A DNA stretch of 64,000 nt from Polytrichum commune. Taxonomy: Eukaryota; Streptophyta; Polytrichopsida; Polytrichales; Polytrichaceae. Position numbers and translations under genes: made by a program. The DNA is taken from contig OX485805.1 of assembly GCA_950295325.1 (NCBI GenBank), positions 31,607,501 to 31,671,500 of the forward strand. The letters are read 5' to 3'. The notes below the pieces were generated by a model, which was not told where the DNA came from, did no database searches, and saw only the letters and a program-made list of their open reading frames with translations. Position 1 is the first letter of the stretch, and every line of letters starts with the position of its first letter. Shown in pieces: positions 46,541 to 60,224 of this stretch.

Positions 46541-49500
46541 TTGATAATGAATTGATTTTTTACTTACGGTGGGATACATTATACATACATACATATTTTG
46601 CCTAACATCGTCCTAAGCTTAAGGTATTTGACCCTATTTTGGGAAATTCCATCTCCATGTATAATTTTAGTCATTGGTTCGGATGGGAATTCTTTTATCC
46701 CATTAGTGCGGCAACTACGAGTCATGAAGATTGTCATCTTGAATTCAAAAATTGGAGTTGAGATGTAAAACTCATGAAAAGGTCAAAGTGAAGATTCTCT
46801 CTAACAATCACAAAGACCTTCCCCAAGCTCTTCCCGAATAAAGTAGACGTGCATGATTCGAATATTTTTTCCTCTCCACCCACTTCTCGTCGAATATGAA
46901 ACACGCTATTAGTGATAGTTGATTGGTAGATCCAACTCGTGTATGTAGCCATTTGCCTATTTATTCATGGAGCTCATTTAAATGGTTATTAATTGTCAAA
47001 GTAAAGATTCTCATGCCTAGTAAGTGGTTATGTAAGTCCCCCTATTCATGCCGACTATTTGAACCTAGGATGGTTAACATAATGTGAGCACATAGTTCAC
47101 TTTCTTTTAAACTCGTCTCTTTTGGTGTCCGTTTTTAGATTCACACCTAACCACATACCACTCAAACACAAGTGTCCAAATGATTGCTATGTTCAAATTA
47201 GGCATGTCTACCTTTTTAAAACTATAATGATGTCCGAAACATTATTCAGCTACATGGTTGTGTTTCATTCCATATTTAACATATGGCATGGGCCTCCACT
47301 ATCTTACCTTCATGGGAAAAACTTGGATGAAGATGGTACGAGTAGTATGAATAGTATTGGTATTTTGAGTAATAGTGCTACCAGGAATAGTATTTTCAAT
47401 GAATAATGTCAAGATGAACAATATTCCTTGTGAATTGTGTTGGGGTTAACATTGATTCATATGAACAATGCCGGGAGCATATCTACACTCAAATTTCTAA
47501 GTGACATATGTATGAATGTATGAATATATGGATAATAGAATTAGTTTCTTACTTTGTTCGGGAGCCCACAGAATATAATTGATCATTCCAAGATCATGGA
47601 ACCGATCCACATGACTAAATAATGGTATGTCTACGTCTGAACAATTAAGTCAATCCAAACTCTTCAAACACACTGGCCCCCCCCCCCCCCCAAACACATG
47701 CATCTTTTTTAGTGCACATTCTTACCTACAAAGCCTTACCATATACCACTCTCGTATATAAGTAGATGCCTAATTAAGCATAGTGACCACATAAGGCCCA
47801 CATGCCTTCTTACTAGGTTGATGCTTTCAGCTGCAAGTGGCCCCAGGGATCAAAGCAACGAGAAGATGCTTTGAAATCTACATCCTCTCTAGATTCCAGC
47901 AGCGACACTTGCGATGTTTTTGTTTGGTAGATGTACCTGGACGGAACATGGTTGCATCACTGGAATCTTGAGAAAAACTAGATTGGAAATGGCGGTAAGA
48001 AATAGTATATTATAATTGTGCACTTAATGATGATCATCGTGGCAATGACTCTCTCTCTCCGCGTCACCTTTCATTCATGATGTAAGTATATTAAAGAATA
48101 TTTGCTTACTTTCCGAAGTTCGCCATGTTCCTTCAAAAAAAAACTCCATTTAAAAAACACACCTTACCACCATTAACACTCCCTAAATTGGGTCCATGAC
48201 GATGCTCGTGTCGACTATTATTAATGGTGCATCTCCATTATCTCCACTAAGAAGCAAAAACCGGAACGATTGATGCCATCGAGAACTCCTTTGCACTATG
48301 CTAACTCCTCCACCAATAGTGGTTCTTGATAGGCACCCCATTCCGGGTACATGTTCACAACACCTACGGTATGTGGGTGTTCTTCATTTGTTGTTTCTTG
48401 TTCTCCATCTTTTGTTGATCAAATACATGTCTGCAATTTGTGTTGTGTTTATAAATCTATGATGAATTGAAACATCAGTCAAAACCAAGTTGGAAACCGT
48501 ACCTATATTGATTTAGGTAAGTTTGTCAAAAGTGCATGTTTGTTGATTCCTTATTGAATACAAAGGTCCTTCAAGTTGTGTTCTTTGTTGAGTGTGGAGT
48601 ATTTGATGAATTCTAAAGGCCTAGTCCAGTCTCTTGTAAACATGTGTCTTTATGGTGTTGGTCTTTGATCTATGCATGACCATATTCTTATTAAATACAT
48701 ATATTTGTGTTCGGGAAGAATGAATTGATCCTAATAGGAGTTGTTAATTTTTTTTTAATCTTGGCATCGAGCTATTTTTTTGTAGGGCTTCCCCTACATT
48801 ATTGTCACCGCAATAGAGTTTCACCACCAAGTTCGTATCCTATCATGAAAAATAACCTAATTACACTCTCCAACCTTACCATCATGAAAGATGAAGATGT
48901 CAATTCCTATGTAGGGTTGAGTATTTGCTCTTTTTAGCCATCTATTATATTGAAACTAATTTGGTATGAATCAACAATAACCATATAGGGAGAGGTTTAT
49001 ATTGCACCCATGTGGTAGGTGTTGGGAAACAAATCCTTCCATTCATTCTTGCAACTTTTGCACATTGTAGAGCTATAATTTGAGATATGAATCCCCTAAA
49101 AATACATAATTGATTGGAGAAGGTGGCATCAAGTGCTCATAACAAGACACTCCGAATAACACTAACTTATGATCAAGAAGTCCCCATGATGCTTGGCATT
49201 GTTTGCCAACTCGACAACTTGAAACTTGTATATAAATGTATGGGAAATATCATGAGGGTTTTTTGTTTTTTTCGGGTCAACTCTTAATAATTCGAAAAAC
49301 ATGATGTAAACTGTTAAACTAATATCAATACATAATTGTTGATACTTACAATAGTTTAAAACTCCCACCTCCTAAGTAAGAAAGTAAGGACATACTACTA
49401 GCCTACTGGCTCCTAGCAGTAGTTGAACGAGTATATCCAGATGTGTTGAAATCCTTCAAAAATTAAAGACACAATGTTGAACATATTTGTTTTTTCATAA

Positions 49501-50150
49501 CCACATCATTGAACTCCTAACATCCGAATGTTATATTTTGAGGGTCCGTGTCGCTAAGCAATGTTATGTAAATATACTTAGAAACTTTAAATAAACCTAA
49601 CATGAACCACTTGAAATGAACTATAATGCAACTTATAGGGGGGTTTGTTTCTACTAGAAACCCATCACCCACGACATACAAGTTTGCCTAGACGCCATGA
49701 AACCCAAGCCATGACTCCTACACGAACTATCTTAGTAGTCGACATGCCGACCACTTGCCACATATGTTCTTCAAGTAGGTATAATATTGAACCCATAATA
49801 ACTCACATGGTAGTCCTATCCATGTTCTACTCTAATTCGTGCTATAGTTGCATGATACGCATCAATGACCATGACCTTCTAGTACATGTCCTCACCACCT
49901 AAGTCACGAGCATATAAAATGTTAACGGTTTTGTTCAACTAAGGTATGTGACGTGTGGGTCTTTGTGTTCTTTGAAGCAGACACCTCTTTTTGAGTGGTT
50001 TTTATATGGTCCAATTTGTAGTTAAGAACGGACATCAAAAGACATGTGTTATGGACTAGGTTACCTTCGAGGTTTGGGAACGCCTTGAAGGTGGCTAATG
50101 GACCTAGTCATTTTGGCAGCCTTTTTTTTGGACCCTCCGATCATGGAGAC
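46541..50150. other. Gene-free DNA with dispersed repeat family P
   Basis: Copies of the degenerate family lie at about 47100-47175, 47700-47760, 48360-48700 and (inverted) 49985-50050, with core CTTTTGGTGTCCGTTYTTAG and ACCTAACCACATACCACTC. A C15 run is at 47677-47691. No gene frames were recognised. Confidence 0.45.
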
Positions 50151-50202
50151 CAGAGCCCTACATTGGATGCCCATACCCATGCCCGTACCCGTACCCACCC
50201 AT

Positions 50203-50440
50203 GCCCATGGGTTTTGGGTGGGCATGGGTGCAATATTATTGTTCATGGGTGGGCATGGCTGCGATATTATTGTTCATGGGTGGGCATGACTGCGATATTA
50301 TTGTTCATGGGTGGGCATGGGTTTGATATTATAATGGGTGGGCACATGTCATGCTATGTGTGGGCATGGATGCGCACATATCATGCTATGGGTGGGCATG
50401 GGTGGCCATAGGTCACTGCTGATGGGCATGGTCTGGGTAT
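50203..50440. repeat. GGGTGGGCATGG minisatellite
   Basis: Three consecutive 31-bp units (GGGTGGGCATGGSTGCRATA plus TTATTGTTCAT) are followed by four or five diverged units that keep GGGTGGGCATG but change the rest. Just before it, CCCATACCC/CCCGTACCC-type hexamers (50168-50215) form a short C-rich mirror of the same sequence. Frames across it encode Gly/Met/His-rich repeats and are not credible genes. Confidence 0.9.
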
Positions 50441-53000
50441 GGGTGCAATTAAAAAGGAAAATGTTGTTCTCTGATGGAGACCGACAACCTAGATCGAGGG
50501 CAAGGGAGGGGGCAAGGGAAGAAGAGGGCCATGTTTTTTTTGGAAGACATATTTCCTCAATCCTAGATAATCAACTCATGTATCAAATGGTTATCACGAG
50601 ATTGGACTATGCGCTCTAAGTATATTAACCATTATGGGTTCAATACATAACACAATTGAGATGGCACATGTGATCATTTGAAGATCACACACGTACACAA
50701 GTATATAGATAGATAAATTCACTTTCGGACTCTTATAAAATTTTGTATCTCTGCTCCTGAATTGAAACTTGAAATGGAAATCTTTGTGATTCATTATACC
50801 TAATCGAACAAAACAATTTTAACACATATTTATGTAAACATGGACTAAGTTCAAGTCCAACATTATAACATGTTGAATACTATCATAAGATCCTATGATA
50901 AGATTGTATGCTAAGATCCTTTGATAGATTATATAGAGTTAATTATGATCATATTATACCAGTTTTTAATTACATTTTCAATATTCAAAAAATAATAAAA
51001 TAATAAAATAATATTTTCATCATGTTTTAATAACATAAAAATCAAGCAATCAAATATTGTTCACCCATCTTCCATAAAATTTGGGTATATTAGAAGTGTA
51101 TCCTAAGATCCCATGATGTAATTGGAGCAACCAAAAAGTCAAGGTTTTGAAAATATGTCCAAATTTACTTAAATACAACATTTTTCAAGCCAATCAAATG
51201 GTGAATAGACATGTATCAGTAGAAGTGGACACAACATGGTCACATACATTACATGTCCTCACCACCAAAGGTGCGAGCATGTAAGTCATGGCTTTGTTTG
51301 ACTATAACCCACTACTTTGCATGTTGCACCATCTGTTCTAATTAGTGTGGTTATTGTACGAAGGATGTAGTGCTATAAGGTCATTGAGACTACAATATTT
51401 GATGAAAATGACACAAATCAAAATTATGCCATACTTTATAGAACATAACATCACCTTGTATTCTCAATGGAAATCCACTCTAATTGAAACAAAAGATGTA
51501 GTTGCTACACAATACACCAAAGGTCAATTGCTACTTATGACTATTAGTTTCTCGCTTACATAAACCCTTGATAGTATATGAATGGGGCTATTGGTTGGAA
51601 ACATTTTGATTAGTAATGTCAAAGTGCCAACTATATCAGGTATGGTAATACAAATTGAAGCAACAATGCGTATTCAAATCAGAGTAAAGTATGACAATGC
51701 ATTATAGGATTTCCAGTGGAAACATAGGAGACTTGTGTGTAGCTAATGTATTCAAATCATGGTGTGTAGCTAATGAAATTTGTTGAATACATTCATGGAC
51801 TTGCTTGGTTTACATTCTACTAAGTTACAACACAAACACTTTGTGAAATCACGATTCCTTGCCAATGATTCTCTTCTACTATATGGTTTTATGATCTATT
51901 ACAACAGTAGAAGTCCATGTCATATCCATAATTTCAAACTTGTCTACTAAAAGAGAACCAATGGTAAGGAGCAACAATTCCCATAGTGATTGTTAGTGGT
52001 AAATTATCCTTGTACCTCGTTGCTCCATGAAGGGACCCAATCACCACCGTATCTTGGAAACTTGGAAAGAAAGGAGCGCATCTTCAAACAAAAAATCCAA
52101 AAGCAATTGTGGTGCCTTCTTCAACACATGCTAGACCAACAACATGGTGGTGATGCTTTTGTCTAGTAGTGAAGATTCATATGATTGATTGAAGCGTGTA
52201 AGTTGCAACATGAAGAAGATGTTGACACATCATGTCTTTTACACCATATGCATACAAGTGATGATTTAAGTATTGAGTTTTTGTCAAGCTTTCCAACAAG
52301 CATCATGAATGAGGGTTCACCACAAACTATGGCAAGTAAGGTGTATGGCCATATTGTGGGCATTTCCAACTTCTTCGACATTTTTTGACTGTTGGATTAG
52401 CTTGGGAATGGTCTCATCCTCCTAGCAACTACAATTCATAAAGATTTTCATATCTAAAAGTTTAAGATGGATAGCAGAGATGCACAATTATAAGAGTTTG
52501 AAGTGAAGATTCTTAATTCTCTATATAAACAATCACATCGTGTCCTCCTTATTTTGTTCATTAGAACCTATAATCGATTGCTCTTTCAAGAGCAAAAGCG
52601 TTATCAAAACTTGTCACGATTTCATCCATGGAGACATGACATCTTTCATAATCCTCATATTTTGTCCATGATTTGATTGGTTATATCCATTAACTAGTTT
52701 GAGTAGGTTCCACTCCCCTCTTGTTGGTTATCTAGTTCATAATGGTTGATGCATTTTGTGCTCATGAGTCAATCTATAAACAACACTCAATTGTAGGTGC
52801 TTTTTTGTTCTAAATAAAAAAATATAGACGTCCCTTTAAGAAGTGTGACTACACCTTAGGGTCATGTTTCATGGGCCTTTTGGAACATGCCAATGACATG
52901 TGTTTGCTCCCTCGCTTATCATAAGCAATCAATAAGATTACATAAAGGTCCATATGATTGGTTGCCGGTACACAAGTGATGTGAATGGTTTTATGGTAGA
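50441..53000. other. Gene-free AT-rich DNA
   Basis: No supported gene, no clear element ends. The short AATAATAAAATAATAAAATAAT stretch near 50990-51010 is simple sequence. Confidence 0.4.
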
Positions 53001-53004
53001 ACCA

Positions 53005-53545
53005 CCCATTCCTGATCAGGACCCCGTCGGGAATCTATAGAGTACCATAATTTGATAAGGTTGGGACTGATGTAGGTTATAAGGTTCCATGTTTCATGGT
53101 TTCTAAAAGTTAGTTTCCATGTAGACCGCTTTGCCCACCATACTCTACTGGAAATGTAGATGCCACTAGGTGGAATCCAAATTTCCACTAGAATCTGGTG
53201 GGCGAGTGACCTACATGGAAACTAACCCTAAGTCTCCAACTTCGATTATGGTATCACCAAGGAATCAATAGTGTCATGACACATGACCCTAGTTTTGAGT
53301 GCTAAAGTGAGGAGGAATTCGTCTCAAAAGGAGCGGTCTTGACACACTCTAGACATTGGTAATGTGTTTGGACCAACTTTTGGATTAAAAAATTCATAAT
53401 AATTTCAATTTAAGGAATACAATTACCAATATATATATATTGCAATCCTCCTTATTTATGTTTTCCTACATGAGAAAATTTTGCACTGCCTTATACTTCT
53501 CTAGACTTGGCACATGATCTCTTAAGTGATGAATTATAGGTGGCT
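53005..53545 (+). repeat. Dispersed repeat family Q, longest copy
   Basis: It shares TGATCAGGACCCCGTCGGGA, the CCATAATTTGATAAGG segment, GAGTGCTAAAGTGAGGAGG and CACTTCTCTAGACTTGGCAC-type strings with 56900-57165 (+), 62280-62530 (-) and 29650-29825 (-). A foldback MITE (53113-53222) is inserted in it. The family is about 400-450 bp without the insertion and non-coding. Confidence 0.6.
53113..53222. mobile_element. 110-bp foldback MITE, copy 2
   Basis: GTTTCCATGTAGACCGCTTT at the left pairs with GGGCGAGTGACCTACATGGA at the right. The element is flanked by TTA and TAA. It is the second member of the family seen at 31810-31918 and is nested inside a family Q repeat. Confidence 0.75.
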
Positions 53546-55512
53546 CTACCTTAGTACCACTGCAACTATTGTTGGATGCAACAAAACCAAAGAAAACCAC
53601 TTGTCAACCTATGAAAGGAATGCACCTTGTTAAGCTAAGGGGCCTAAAGGGAACACTTCTAGCGTTGCAACCACTTCTCTTAGGATATGTAACACTCAAT
53701 TAGTACAAGATAATGAGTGAATCCTAATCAAGGCCATTGTCATTATCATCATTATTTTTGGAGCTCATATGCATATCTTAATTATCATCAATGCATAATT
53801 TCTCATTTTCTTATACACACACACTCCTCTCCTCAACTATGTTAAGTATTGAACTTGGAATGGTTAATATGTTCGGAACATGTCGTCCAATGTCTTTTAA
53901 ACGCATGTCTTGTTGGTGTATGTTCTTAGATCCTCACCTAACCACACACCACTCAAATTTAGGTATTTACAAAATAAAAATAAAAATTAGACCCTCTTAC
54001 TTTAGATGTCGATGTCATGAAGTGAGAAATAGAGCCTTTGTGGAAAGGTGCAATCAACCCCCAATCAACCAATTCTTTGTGTTACACTCCAAGAGTGCCA
54101 AAAGTGGAACACATGGAGCATACGAACATTTATTTGCATGAGGGGAGATGGTGAATGTTCACAACATCAACCTTTTGGAAAGGTAACTCATTTAGAATGG
54201 CTCGTTGATACAAAATATAACACGTAGAGAAACTGATTTTAGTTCTAGTGCAAATAAGTACATTAGACACAAATTACTAAGAAAAACAATGTTTGGTGAT
54301 GACGATCATTGACATGTAACATGTTTGGTGGCATGTGTGTTGATGACATGTTCTCAAGACAATATGGGCAACATTGTCTAGTGATGCACACCATTGACAA
54401 GTATATATATATATATATAGGGTGGAAAGTGACTAAGTAACAAAGACAAAAAACTGGAACATGTGAGGCATGTGAGCCTTTAATGGCTACTCCCATGAGG
54501 TTTGATCTTTTCTAATGTGCAATAACTCCATGAATTCGACCCATCCATATAGTGAAACTTGTGTGAATCCAATGCCATAAGAATTAAATCAAGGGGAGTG
54601 AACCTCATTGATGATGATTTTGTAATGAGTTAATATATGATCTTCTTCAATGACTATATACGTGTGCTTAAAATGATAAGCATTGAATAGGTGCCGAATA
54701 TTATGACTTTTTCTTTGGACCTTTATTCAAGAATGAACTATGGGAAAAAAATGGGTAAATTTGGGCCTAAAGTTTAGGCAAAGCAGGGAGTGGCTTGCAA
54801 ATATATATATATGCCACACTCTGCGACATGGTGCTCTCAGTGTTATTAATGCCATCAGCAATGGCGTCAGAGTTTTCATAGTACAATGAATTATATTGTT
54901 AAATGTAGAAAATATAGGTTGTTTGAGAATTGTATCTCAACCAATGAATTGTCATATTAGTCATTAAAATGAAATTAGAATTGTTTCTTTCAAGAGAATA
55001 TTGAACCAACGTGCGCCCAAAACTAGGTGTTTGAATAAGAATCCCGAAGTCTCCGCAAGCACCAAAGCTTTGGGTGTTTGAAAACATAACACATAAGTTA
55101 GAATAACCATACCACAAAAGAGAGCACACATACCTAGAGAGGGCCGACTGTATACCACACACCACACATTGAAAATTGTTCAACAATGTTGGGATAAGTT
55201 ACGTGGATTAGGGACAACAATGTTGTCATGTTGCCAAATAAGTCCTTCAATTTACTGTAGGTTATATTTAAACCTAAAATTTTATCATCTTGTTACTAAT
55301 GTCGAGATTCGACAGTCTTTAAGGATTTTCTCTAAAAAAAAGTGCCCAACTATGTAGCAACAATTAATATGGTACAACATGTGGCTGTAATGGAGGGAGG
55401 TTTAACAAACTTGTGGAAACTTGTGGATGAAAAATGAATGAAAAATGAAACCAACGCACAAGGTTCGGTTTGTGTTCAATGAAACTGTTGTTGATAGAAT
55501 CATCTCACTATC
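53546..55512. other. Gene-free DNA
   Basis: Holds one family P repeat (about 53880-53965) and AT runs at about 54401-54420 and 54799-54812. No supported gene. Confidence 0.4.
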
Positions 55513-55515
55513 TTA

Positions 55516-56050
55516 GGGCCACTTCACACACAAGCCAAGAGGCATGACCATGAAATTGTGAGAGCCCAAAAGAATGTGTCCAAAGGTTGTGCCAAGCCAC
55601 CTCCAAAATCATGTAGTTTGGTCACGGACCCTCAAGTGTAGTGTGAAGTCATATGTGCCCCGTCCCTCAACCAAATGCTATTTTAATGAATTTTTATTCA
55701 TGTGGGTCCTCACGCATGATAAAATAGAATAAAGCAACGGTTATGAGCGTTCAGGAGTGCCATGGTCTCCCTCCAAGAGGTGGATTTTGAAAATAGTCAT
55801 GGCGACCATGAAACATGATCCAATCGATGTCATGTAGGAATCCATGTAGACTTTACATCCATCTTGCATTCACTTATATGCTCCGTTGGTCCCTCAAGCG
55901 TAGTGTGAAGCGAACTTGGACCGGCTCTGCCTTTTCCACCAATGAGAGTGCTTGAAGTGTACTGGTCACGGGCTCTCAGTCTCTTGACCATTGCATACTA
56001 AGATCGCTCGTTGGTTGAAAAGGTTGAGACTGTCCAAGTTCACTTCACAC
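55516..56050 (-). mobile_element. PIF/Harbinger-like MITE, copy B
   Basis: It starts GGGCCACTTCACACACAAGC after TTA at 55513-55515. The body matches copies D and E in the same orientation. The right end is degraded and extended (AGTTCACTTCACACGAG, about 56035), so this is the most decayed of the five copies. Confidence 0.7.
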
Positions 56051-56899
56051 GAGAAAGGTGAATGCCTCAGGGCCCAAAGAAATTATCATGTTTGAAAGGG
56101 ATCATATTTGAAGGAATAAATGAAAAATAATAAAATAGACTAAATTTTAATATGATACAATGGATTATTTAAGCTAGAAACCATAGGCCCCTACTCTTGT
56201 TCACTAGGGGGGAGATTGGTTGTCCCATAGGTGAGGTAATTCGGGTCTCATCATTACCGTACCTGCATGGCCAGTTCAGCAAAAAATAAGTCATTTTGTG
56301 AGGTGCCGAAATATGTGATAAATACAAGGCCTCACTACCCAAAGTTGATGAAATTCATGGATGAATTGCCGAAATAGATGAAATTAGCACGCCTCATTCA
56401 AAACCTCAATTTCTTTTGCAAGAACTACTCTCTCTTCTTGTGTGATTGTTTTGAATATAGAAGTAACATTGTTTGTTTCTTCTCACTGTGAAATGCCATT
56501 GTAATCTAGGAAACCTCTCACTATCACACTATTCTACACATATAAACCTCTATACTAAATTTTTGCATCAAAATTGTTCATACATACAACCCCATCCTCA
56601 GACTGTGAACTATTTCATGAAAACATATTGTCAACAAAAATCACAGTATTTTTGAGCTTAAAGTGTTAAGAGGAGGGATGAATGTAACAGAAATAACAAA
56701 CTACAATTATAATGCCGAATTTTCCGTTAATATTGTTCATGGGTGTCGAATAATGATTAAAATATTGTTGCAACTGCATAATGACCTTGCAGTAATTAAA
56801 ATAATTATTCGGCACTTAAGTGCCGAATTGGCCATGCATGTACAGTAATCAATATGCTAGCCATGCCACATTCTCTAGCCATGTCTATAGTCAAAGCAC

Positions 56900-57165
56900 T
56901 TGATCCCCATCAAGGCCCCGTTGAGAACCTCTAGGGTGCCATAATTTCGATCAAGTTGGAACCAATAATGTTTTGACACATGTCTGTAGTTTTGATATTA
57001 AAGTGAGGAGGAAAGAGCAGTTAAAATGAGTAGTTATGGCAAACTGTAGACATTGGTAATCCTCTTGATTTCTATCTTCCTACATAGGAAAATTTCGCAC
57101 CATCTTACACTTCTCCAAATTTGGCACATAATTTCTTAAGTGATCGGTTATGGGCGCCTCATATC
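56900..57165 (+). repeat. Dispersed repeat family Q, copy
   Basis: Starts with ATCAAGGCCCCGTTGAGAAC and ends near TTAAGTGATCGGTTATGGGC. It matches 53005-53545 without the inserted MITE, confirming that the MITE there is an insertion. Confidence 0.55.
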
Positions 57166-57501
57166 TAATCCGTCTTCATGGGCTCTATTATCGTCCATCA
57201 CTAAGATAAAGACTTGCCCTTCCATTACAAACTAAACTAAGCTTAAACTAAGGTTCATAACATTATTTAGATCCATAATAGTGTTCCGTGAGACCGATAA
57301 TATTCTCCATATTCAGGCTGAATGTTCTATAAAATATTGTCAGTCCCACATAACAATGTTATGAATTTGAATTAAAATTCACTCCGGCCACTTTAGTCAA
57401 GTGGACCCTACCGTAGACAATTGTTAGTAGTGAACCAAAATAACTTTAAAGCCGTTTTTTTTTCAATATACAGACAAGCTGGGTCGAGGAAAGGTATATA
57501 A

Positions 57502-58004
57502 GGGCCACTTCACACACAAGACTGAGAGCCCGTGACCATTACACTTCAAGCACTCTCATTGGTGGAAAAGGCGAAGCTAGTCCAAGTTCGCTTCACACTA
57601 TGCTTGAGGGACCAACTGAGTATATAAGTGAATGCAAGATGGATGTAAAGTTCATATGGATTCCTACATGGCATCAAATGGATCATGTTTCATGGTCACT
57701 TGGATTATTTCCAAAAACCATCTCTTGGAGGTAGGTCTAACACAAAACCGGGAGACCATGGCATTTTGAACGCTTACAACCGTTGGTTGGTTCTATTTTA
57801 TCATGCGTGAGGACCTGCATGAATAAAATTTCATTGAAATAGCATTTGGTAAAGGACCCGGTCACATATGACTTCACACTACACTTGAGGGTCTGTGACC
57901 ACACTACATGACTTTGGAGGTGTGTTGGGACGGCCTTTGGACACTTTCTTTTGGGCTCTCACAATTTCATTGTCACGACTCTTGGTTCATGTGTGAAGTG
58001 GCCC
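57502..58004 (+). mobile_element. PIF/Harbinger-like MITE, copy C
   Basis: Ends GGGCCACTTCACACA and TGTGTGAAGTGGCCC with TAA on both sides (57499-57501 and 58005-58007); 503 bp. Same orientation as copy A and opposite to copy D 1.1 kb downstream, so C and D form an inverted pair. Confidence 0.85.
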
Positions 58005-58133
58005 TAAGGTCGATAGACCCATTTCCATTGCTCATAAGCAATTTCGAATAAGTGTGGCACAAGTGTGAAATTGGAGTGACTTTTCACATGTATGGAAACT
58101 GGTATCACAACATTTATAAAAAATTAAAAAATT

Positions 58134-58135
<2 letters not shown>

Positions 58136-58186
<51 letters not shown>

Positions 58187-58189
58187 ACA
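58136..58189. repeat. (AC)n microsatellite
   Basis: About 22 perfect AC units followed by ATACACACAA. Confidence 0.97.
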
Positions 58190-59145
58190 AAATTTATTTT
58201 CAAGGTTTGAAAGTATCGTAAATTCTCAAAGGCAATATTCTCTCATAACCCATATTCACAACATAGTCAACCTGTTTATGACAATTGGGAGACAAAAACT
58301 TGAGTACAATCAAGGCCCTTTCCAAAGAACCCTTCTAACATTATTTTTTTCATTACACCAAAGGCTACACACGTGATTCTTCATGATTTTCTTCATCACG
58401 TTAGAAAATGACAACTACATGTGTGAAACCTCATGACTTTAGAGGACCCTATGTATTAAGATTTTTATTTTTTATTTTTTATTGGAGGGGGGGTGGGGGG
58501 TGGGGGGAGGTTTAGTATTGGAAATGGGTTTGTCTACCATATGACCGTGGTGAGGTGAGGCTACCTCATGAGGTTGCATGAACCCTAGGAGTTGAAATTA
58601 AAACCAAACACCTTATTGAAGATAGAGGTTCCATCAACACCAAACATAGTAGAAAAGTCAATATACCAATAGGGTACGACAATATCCTATTGTTCTTGGT
58701 TTACAAACTTCCCGAGTTTCTTTAGAATCCATTTTACATGTGTGTGCGCTTTGATGACAAGAATGCATTTTGAGAAATGGTCTATTTTCAAATAGGGTCG
58801 CTTTTGATATATATGTTGAGTTTAGCATATCAATGAGCACGACTGAACCTTTCTTAATGAGCTTTGAGGTCCATAATGGACATCTTGGACCTTTAAGGGT
58901 TAAAGATTAAAGAATACCCAAGCGTTAATGACTCTCATAATCATATTAAACCAATTGAAGAGGTAACATGGGTTGTCACGATAAATTCTATGTAAATACA
59001 GGTCCAACATTTGATTGAATAATGAAACGAAACATGTTCATAACATTGTGTGTCCAATGGGATCTTTGATGAAGTTTTCGGGGTAGTCAAGAACTTCAAA
59101 GGATAGTGCGACCAACCTAACAATATTAAGATCTTGGTATGCTAA
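58190..59145. other. Gene-free DNA
   Basis: Contains a G-rich purine stretch (58486-58510). No supported gene. Confidence 0.4.
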
Positions 59146-59644
59146 GGGCCACTTCACACACGAGCCAAGAGCCGTGACCATGAAATTGTAAGAGCCCAAA
59201 AGAAAGTGTCCAAAGGCCGTCCCAACACACCCCCAAAATCATGTAGTGTGGTCACAAACCCTCAAGTGTAGTGTGAAGTCATATGTGACCGGGCCCTCAA
59301 CCAAATGCTATTTCAATGAATTTCTATTCATGCAGGTCCTAATGCATGATAGTATAGAATAAATCAACGGTTGTGAACGTTTGGAGTGTAATGATCTCCC
59401 GGTTTTGTGTTAGGTCTACCTCCAAGAGATGGTTTTTGAAACTAGTCCAAGCGACCATGAAAAATGATCCATTCGATGTCATGTAGGAACCCATGGAGAC
59501 TCTACATCCATCTTGCATTCACATACTCTGTTGGTCCCTCAAGCGTAGTGTGAAGCGAACTTGGACCGGCTCCACCTTTTCCACCAATGAGAGTGCTTGA
59601 AGTGCAATGGTCATGGGCCCTCAGTCTCGTGTGTGAAGTGGCCC
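59146..59644 (-). mobile_element. PIF/Harbinger-like MITE, copy D
   Basis: Intact ends GGGCCACTTCACACA/TGTGTGAAGTGGCCC with TAA on both sides (59143-59145 and 59645-59647); 499 bp, non-coding. Confidence 0.85.
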
Positions 59645-60224
59645 TAACTCTTTTGTTCAAAAACCACAGTCTTTGAGATTTTTAAATTGATATTTTTAGG
59701 GTTAGCAAGCCAGATTCAACCTTATTGTAAATGGAACCAGTCCATTATTTCTAAAACAATCCTATGCAACGACAATGATTGGATGTATGTCATGTGTATT
59801 TGAATCTCGACCATTTTTATACAAGCCCAATCTCTCAATTATTTTTTCATGCATGCGTGCTATGATTGGAAGAATGCAATCGATCTTTTACCGGGTTAAT
59901 ATGGGGTGGGGTTACTTTTTGGCAATTTCAGCTAAGAATGATTTCAATGGAGGTACGGAGGTGTTTCATTCCTCTTTGCAACACATGGATGTACAGTCAA
60001 GACTCTATAAATGTTTCAGGTCGGGAGTAGCAAAAAAATAACATATATAGAATTACAACAAGTAACATTTATAGAATTCATACTGATGATTAATAACATT
60101 TGTAGAAATAACACTTCAAATTTCCGAAAATGAAGAACATAATGTTTAATAGAACAAAAAATGAAAGTACAAATGATAATACACAATTCAACTAAACTAA
60201 TTGAAAGAGATAATCTATATAGTA

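Noticed and set aside
50046-50411. A 121-codon plus-strand frame with Gly/His repeats
   Set aside because: It is generated by the GGGTGGGCATGG minisatellite.
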